From Prevotella denticola (GTDB taxonomy: Bacteria > Bacteroidota > Bacteroidia > Bacteroidales > Bacteroidaceae): 64,000 nucleotides of DNA. The DNA lies in the NCBI RefSeq assembly GCF_900454835.1, contig NZ_UGTM01000001.1:1364501-1428500 (forward strand). Direction: 5' to 3'. The position numbers were made by a program, and so were the translations under genes. Each line of letters begins with the position of its first letter. Position 1 is the stretch's first letter. The notes under the pieces were generated by a model. That model was not told the origin of the DNA. It made no database searches and was given only the letters and a program-made list of their open reading frames with translations. This document shows, piece after piece, positions 60,918 through 64,000 of the stretch.

Positions 60918-62669
60918 ATGGACTCTATAACTCGCATAAAGGAATATATTAAGAAGAATTTCTCCAGTTGGATAAAAGTTGACTATTCTGAATTTGATGA
61001 AAAAATCGATTTCAGAAAAGATTGGAGTGAACTTTACAAAATAAATGATGAAGAGATTATACTAATATCATATACTAATATTAGTATAACAGGGACAGAC
61101 CGTCCTAAACCACAGCTAAGAGTGTTTTTAGACGAATATAAAAAGCCATTTTATTTTGCAAAGAAACACCAGTTTCGTTACTATTTGTTTTCTATATTTA
61201 CCAAGGAAGATGAAATGGCAAGGGGACTAAACAATTTCAATCCCAAGGAGTATATTATTTCGATTGAAACAAATCTTGATAAAGAAGGCTCTCGAAGAGA
61301 TTTAAGAAGTATTTATGATTATGCGAATGACAAACTTAAAGGAAGAAAATTTCTAAAATGTTCTCGTTCAAACTATAAAGCAGATATAAATCAGGCTTCA
61401 TTCATCTATATTGGTTCACAAGACCATCCGGAAAAAGATATTTTCGAGAATTTTGTGAATATGTTTGACTCAAGACCTTATTTGAATTCTATAAATGAAT
61501 GGCCTGATGATATTAAACATGCAGAAACTTTAGAAAATGTGGTAAATATTTACCGCCCCTACATCACCGCCATCAAGTCCAAGCCATTCCTTTTGCTTGC
61601 AGGAATCTCCGGCACTGGCAAAAGCCGAATAGTACGAGAGTTGGCAAGGGCTTGTTGGGACGAAGGAACGGACGAATACAAGGCGCAAAAGCCCAAGAAC
61701 TTCCAAATGGTACAGGTGAAGCCCAATTGGCATGACTCAAGCGATTTGATTGGTTATGTGAGCCGTGTCAGCGGCAAGGCAGAGTTTGTGGCAGGAGAGT
61801 TCTTGAAATTCATCGCCAAAGCATGGGAAAACACTGAAACTCCATACTTCCTGTGCCTGGACGAGATGAACCTTGCCCCTGTAGAGCAGTATTTTGCCGA
61901 ATATCTGAGCGTGATAGAATCACGCAAGAGTCATGAGGATGGCACTGTAACAACAGACCCTATAGTTGAAAAGGCTAACGAAGAATGGTATTTTAATCTG
62001 ACTGCCTCGCTGACATCAGACGAGGATATTCGCAAGCAATTCAACGAGCAAGGCATTTGCATTCCTCAAAACCTCATAGTCGTAGGCACGGTGAATATGG
62101 ACGAGACAACATTCTCTTTCTCTCGCAAGGTGCTTGACCGCGCCATGACCATTGAAATGAACGAGGTAGATTTGCACGGAGGTCTGACCGAGCGCAATGA
62201 GCCAATAGGCAAACTCGACAAGGCAGAACTTATAGGCTATGCCGTTGATGGTGTGGATGTATATGCAGCCAACAAGGAGGTCTGTGAGACTGTGCTGACT
62301 TATCTTGATGCGGTTAATTCTGTATTGGAAGGTACACCCTTCAAGATTGCCTATCGTACACGCAATGAGTTCTTGCTTTATGTGGTGAACAACTTACCGT
62401 ACAAGAAGGGAGAAAACGATGAGGAATTTCCACAAGGGTATGTCGTGGCCCGTGCTTTGGACGAGATTACCAGCATGAAAGTACTGTCACGCATTGAGGG
62501 TGACGATACAAAGGTCAGCGACAAGCTCCTTGACAGCCTAACCGAGACCATTGAAGAAGGATTGAGAGAAGTGTCGGGAGATGAGAATACCGTAAAGTCC
62601 ATATCATTGGCAAAGCTGAAGGAAATGAAAGACAAACTTGTTTCGGGTTATACAAGTTTTTGGAGCTGA
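60918..62669 (+). CDS. McrB-like AAA+ ATPase/GTPase with N-terminal DUF3578-type domain
   Basis: This is the motor subunit of an McrBC-type restriction enzyme. Residues 1-205 form a DUF3578/MrcB-like DNA-recognition domain (FFVNFV-like IFENFVNMFDSRPYLNSI at the end). The AAA+ core has Walker A GISGTGKS (229-236), Walker B PYFLCLDEMNLAPVEQYFAE, the NMDETT sensor and the RKVLDRA arginine region, all usual for McrB. No frame defect is visible. Base and codon use change sharply near 61550 (residue about 212): AT-rich before, GC-richer after. It is coupled to the split methylase upstream and followed by a DUF2357 gene 11 nt downstream. Confidence 0.9.
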   Translation: MDSITRIKEYIKKNFSSWIKVDYSEFDEKIDFRKDWSELYKINDEEIILISYTNISITGTDRPKPQLRVFLDEYKKPFYFAKKHQFRYYLFSIFTKEDEMARGLNNFNPKEYIISIETNLDKEGSRRDLRSIYDYANDKLKGRKFLKCSRSNYKADINQASFIYIGSQDHPEKDIFENFVNMFDSRPYLNSINEWPDDIKHAETLENVVNIYRPYITAIKSKPFLLLAGISGTGKSRIVRELARACWDEGTDEYKAQKPKNFQMVQVKPNWHDSSDLIGYVSRVSGKAEFVAGEFLKFIAKAWENTETPYFLCLDEMNLAPVEQYFAEYLSVIESRKSHEDGTVTTDPIVEKANEEWYFNLTASLTSDEDIRKQFNEQGICIPQNLIVVGTVNMDETTFSFSRKVLDRAMTIEMNEVDLHGGLTERNEPIGKLDKAELIGYAVDGVDVYAANKEVCETVLTYLDAVNSVLEGTPFKIAYRTRNEFLLYVVNNLPYKKGENDEEFPQGYVVARALDEITSMKVLSRIEGDDTKVSDKLLDSLTETIEEGLREVSGDENTVKSISLAKLKEMKDKLVSGYTSFWS

Positions 62670-62679
62670 AAAGGTATAG

Positions 62680-64000
62680 ATGGAACTATTGACAGTTGAG
62701 CATAAGGATTTCACGATGATTGTCGAATGTACGAAATTCGACGGCATTTGGAACAAGGCCAAGGGTAACGTGGGCGAGGACAAACTCTACTCCACTTACT
62801 CTTGGTCGGAAGGTGTAGTGTCGGTGAAACGGACAATGGATGCCGACCATGAGACAGACATCGAACAAGGCGTTTCAGCCCCAGCCACATTCTTCGACAA
62901 CATGGACTATCCCATTTGGATAGAATTCAATGACTATGTGAATGACGCCCAGTTTGGTTCCATCCTGCAAAACGACAATGACCGATTTAGCTTTCGTCGT
63001 CACATCTTGGCTGGGGTTGTCAACTACAAAAACGAGATTGGGCGGAGCGAGATACAGATTATATATAAGGTAGGCAAAGAGATAAGGACATTCCGTTTCG
63101 GCTTTGAAGTTCTGAGCACAAAGCTCGATTATCATGAACATTGGCGTGTCATCGTGGAGGATATTGAGCGAGAATACCGCATGTTGTCATTGGACTATAT
63201 GAGGCGCACGTTTCATGGTTTTTCTCCCGACCAAAATGGAGAGCATCCCGACATCGTCTGGTGGAGCGTGTTTGAGGGGGAGCAACAGAAATTCATAAAA
63301 GCTTGCAAAAGCATCATAGACCGCCCTCGCCACAGACTTCATGGTGAGGAAGTATATCTGAGAGCTGACAAGCTGAAACAAACTCCACATAACATTGAGA
63401 ACAGGCTGGCAGAAAACCGCCGAGAACCAGCATATCTCTATCGTGTGGAGCAACAGATACAGTCGAACGACACGCAAGAGAACCGCTTTCTGAAGTTTGC
63501 CCTTCATCAGATAAGCAAGCGGTATGAGAAACTGCGTCAACGCATTGAGGCCATAAGGACTGCATCCGACACGATGAAAGCAACCATGCTTGCGACCTCG
63601 GAAACATTGAAGCGACTGCAACATCATCCGTTCTTCCGGACTATAGGACGGTTTAAGGGAATGAGCCAAGAGAGTATGGTGCTGCAAAAGGCGACGGGCT
63701 ATAGCCTGGTGTACCGCACATGGAACTTGCTAAGAAGAAGCCTACTCCCTGAATGACGGTCTGTATCGCTTGCAGACAAAGGATATAGCCACGCTGTATG
63801 AGATATGGTGTTTCATAGAAGTAAGCCATATCGTCAAAGAGCAGCTGCACCTGGGAGATGAAGATGTGGAGCACCGCAACCGCATGGAGATGAACGGTAT
63901 TTTCTCATGGGAACTTGGAAAAGGTGAACACTCACGCATATTGTTCCGCAAGGATGGCATAGAGTTGGCTGAGCTGGTCTATAATCCTAAGAATGCCGAT
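62680..64000 (+). pseudogene. DUF2357/PD-(D/E)XK nuclease of an McrBC-like system, frameshifted, 3' end outside window
   Basis: The first frame (62680-63756, 358 aa) contains the DUF2357 region (FFDNMDYPIWIEFNDYVND, RTFHGFSP) and a helical middle (TQENRFLKFALHQISKRYEKLRQRIEAI). It stops at 63754. The homologous protein clearly goes on in the +1 frame from 63749 to the window end: LNDGLYRLQTKDIATLYEIW, then CFIEVSHIVKEQL, the start of a PDDEXK_7-type nuclease domain. Deleting one base in CCTACTCCC (63741-63749) would restore RRSLSLND. The catalytic domain is thus lost unless this is a sequencing error. It acts with the McrB-like ATPase encoded 11 nt upstream. Confidence 0.85.

Overview
The window looks like the chromosome of a Prevotella-type member of the Bacteroidota. 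Evidence: two SusC/SusD pairs; promoters of the TTTG / TAnnTTTG type; tRNA genes without an encoded CCA; ExbB fused to a signal peptide; proteins ending in type IX secretion (T9SS) C-terminal domains; and an interpain-like C10 protease. The species cannot be fixed from the sequence alone. Most of the window appears moderately GC-rich. The stretch from about 58.7 to 61.55 kb is clearly AT-rich and looks acquired.

Layout. 1-14.4 kb: a polysaccharide utilization locus on the + strand: SusC (5' end outside the window), SusD, a DUF285/BspA-like surface lipoprotein, a clan GH-A-like lipoprotein, a GH97-SGNH fusion, a GH29 fucosidase, a DUF4886 protein and a GH37-like enzyme. A solitary ECF sigma factor follows on the - strand. 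15.7 kb: tRNA-Ser(GGA). 16.1-24.8 kb: two secreted T9SS-type proteins on the - strand, an interpain-like C10 protease and a giant choice-of-anchor/FnIII protein. The second gene is split by an ISAon1-type (ISL3) insertion with a perfect 8-bp target duplication. 25.6-31.1 kb: a glycan assembly cluster with four glycosyltransferases and a Wzx-type flippase. 31.7-35.2 kb: a GHL10 (DigH-like) hydrolase, a sigma/anti-sigma/small periplasmic protein operon, and a 103-aa protein that is little more than a signal peptide plus a T9SS-like tail. 35.4-37.1 kb: a YidE/AspT-type transporter. 38-48.2 kb: a second SusCD locus whose partners are a BACON lipoprotein, a subtilisin-like protease with a T9SS tail, and a PorV/PorQ-family barrel. 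It has no glycosidase, so it reads as a peptide-acquisition locus. 48.5-52.2 kb: two tRNA-Asp genes and a housekeeping cluster (GNAT, GT2, membrane protein, recR, outer-membrane barrel). 52.4-58.5 kb: two Lrp/AsnC regulators, an ExbB/membrane protein/ExbD/ExbD operon, a MetE-C-like methyltransferase and a glycine-zipper lipoprotein. 58.8-64 kb: a degraded restriction-type island (XRE regulator, Dam-like methylase split by IS982, McrB-like ATPase, frameshifted DUF2357 nuclease).

How the genes may work together. In both SusCD loci, surface lipoproteins and enzymes release ligands that SusD captures and SusC imports. The ExbB/D operon could energize these TonB-dependent receptors. The protease-linked locus combines a cleaving enzyme, its probable secretion route (T9SS tail plus PorV-like carrier) and a transporter in one transcription unit. 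In the terminal island both the methylase and the nuclease are broken, as expected if losing the protective methylase requires losing the toxic nuclease.

The most informative observations are the two base-exact IS insertions that can be reversed on paper to restore intact genes, the composition break inside the McrB-like gene, the protease-SusCD-PorV locus, the GH97-SGNH fusion, and two small families of dispersed hairpin repeats.
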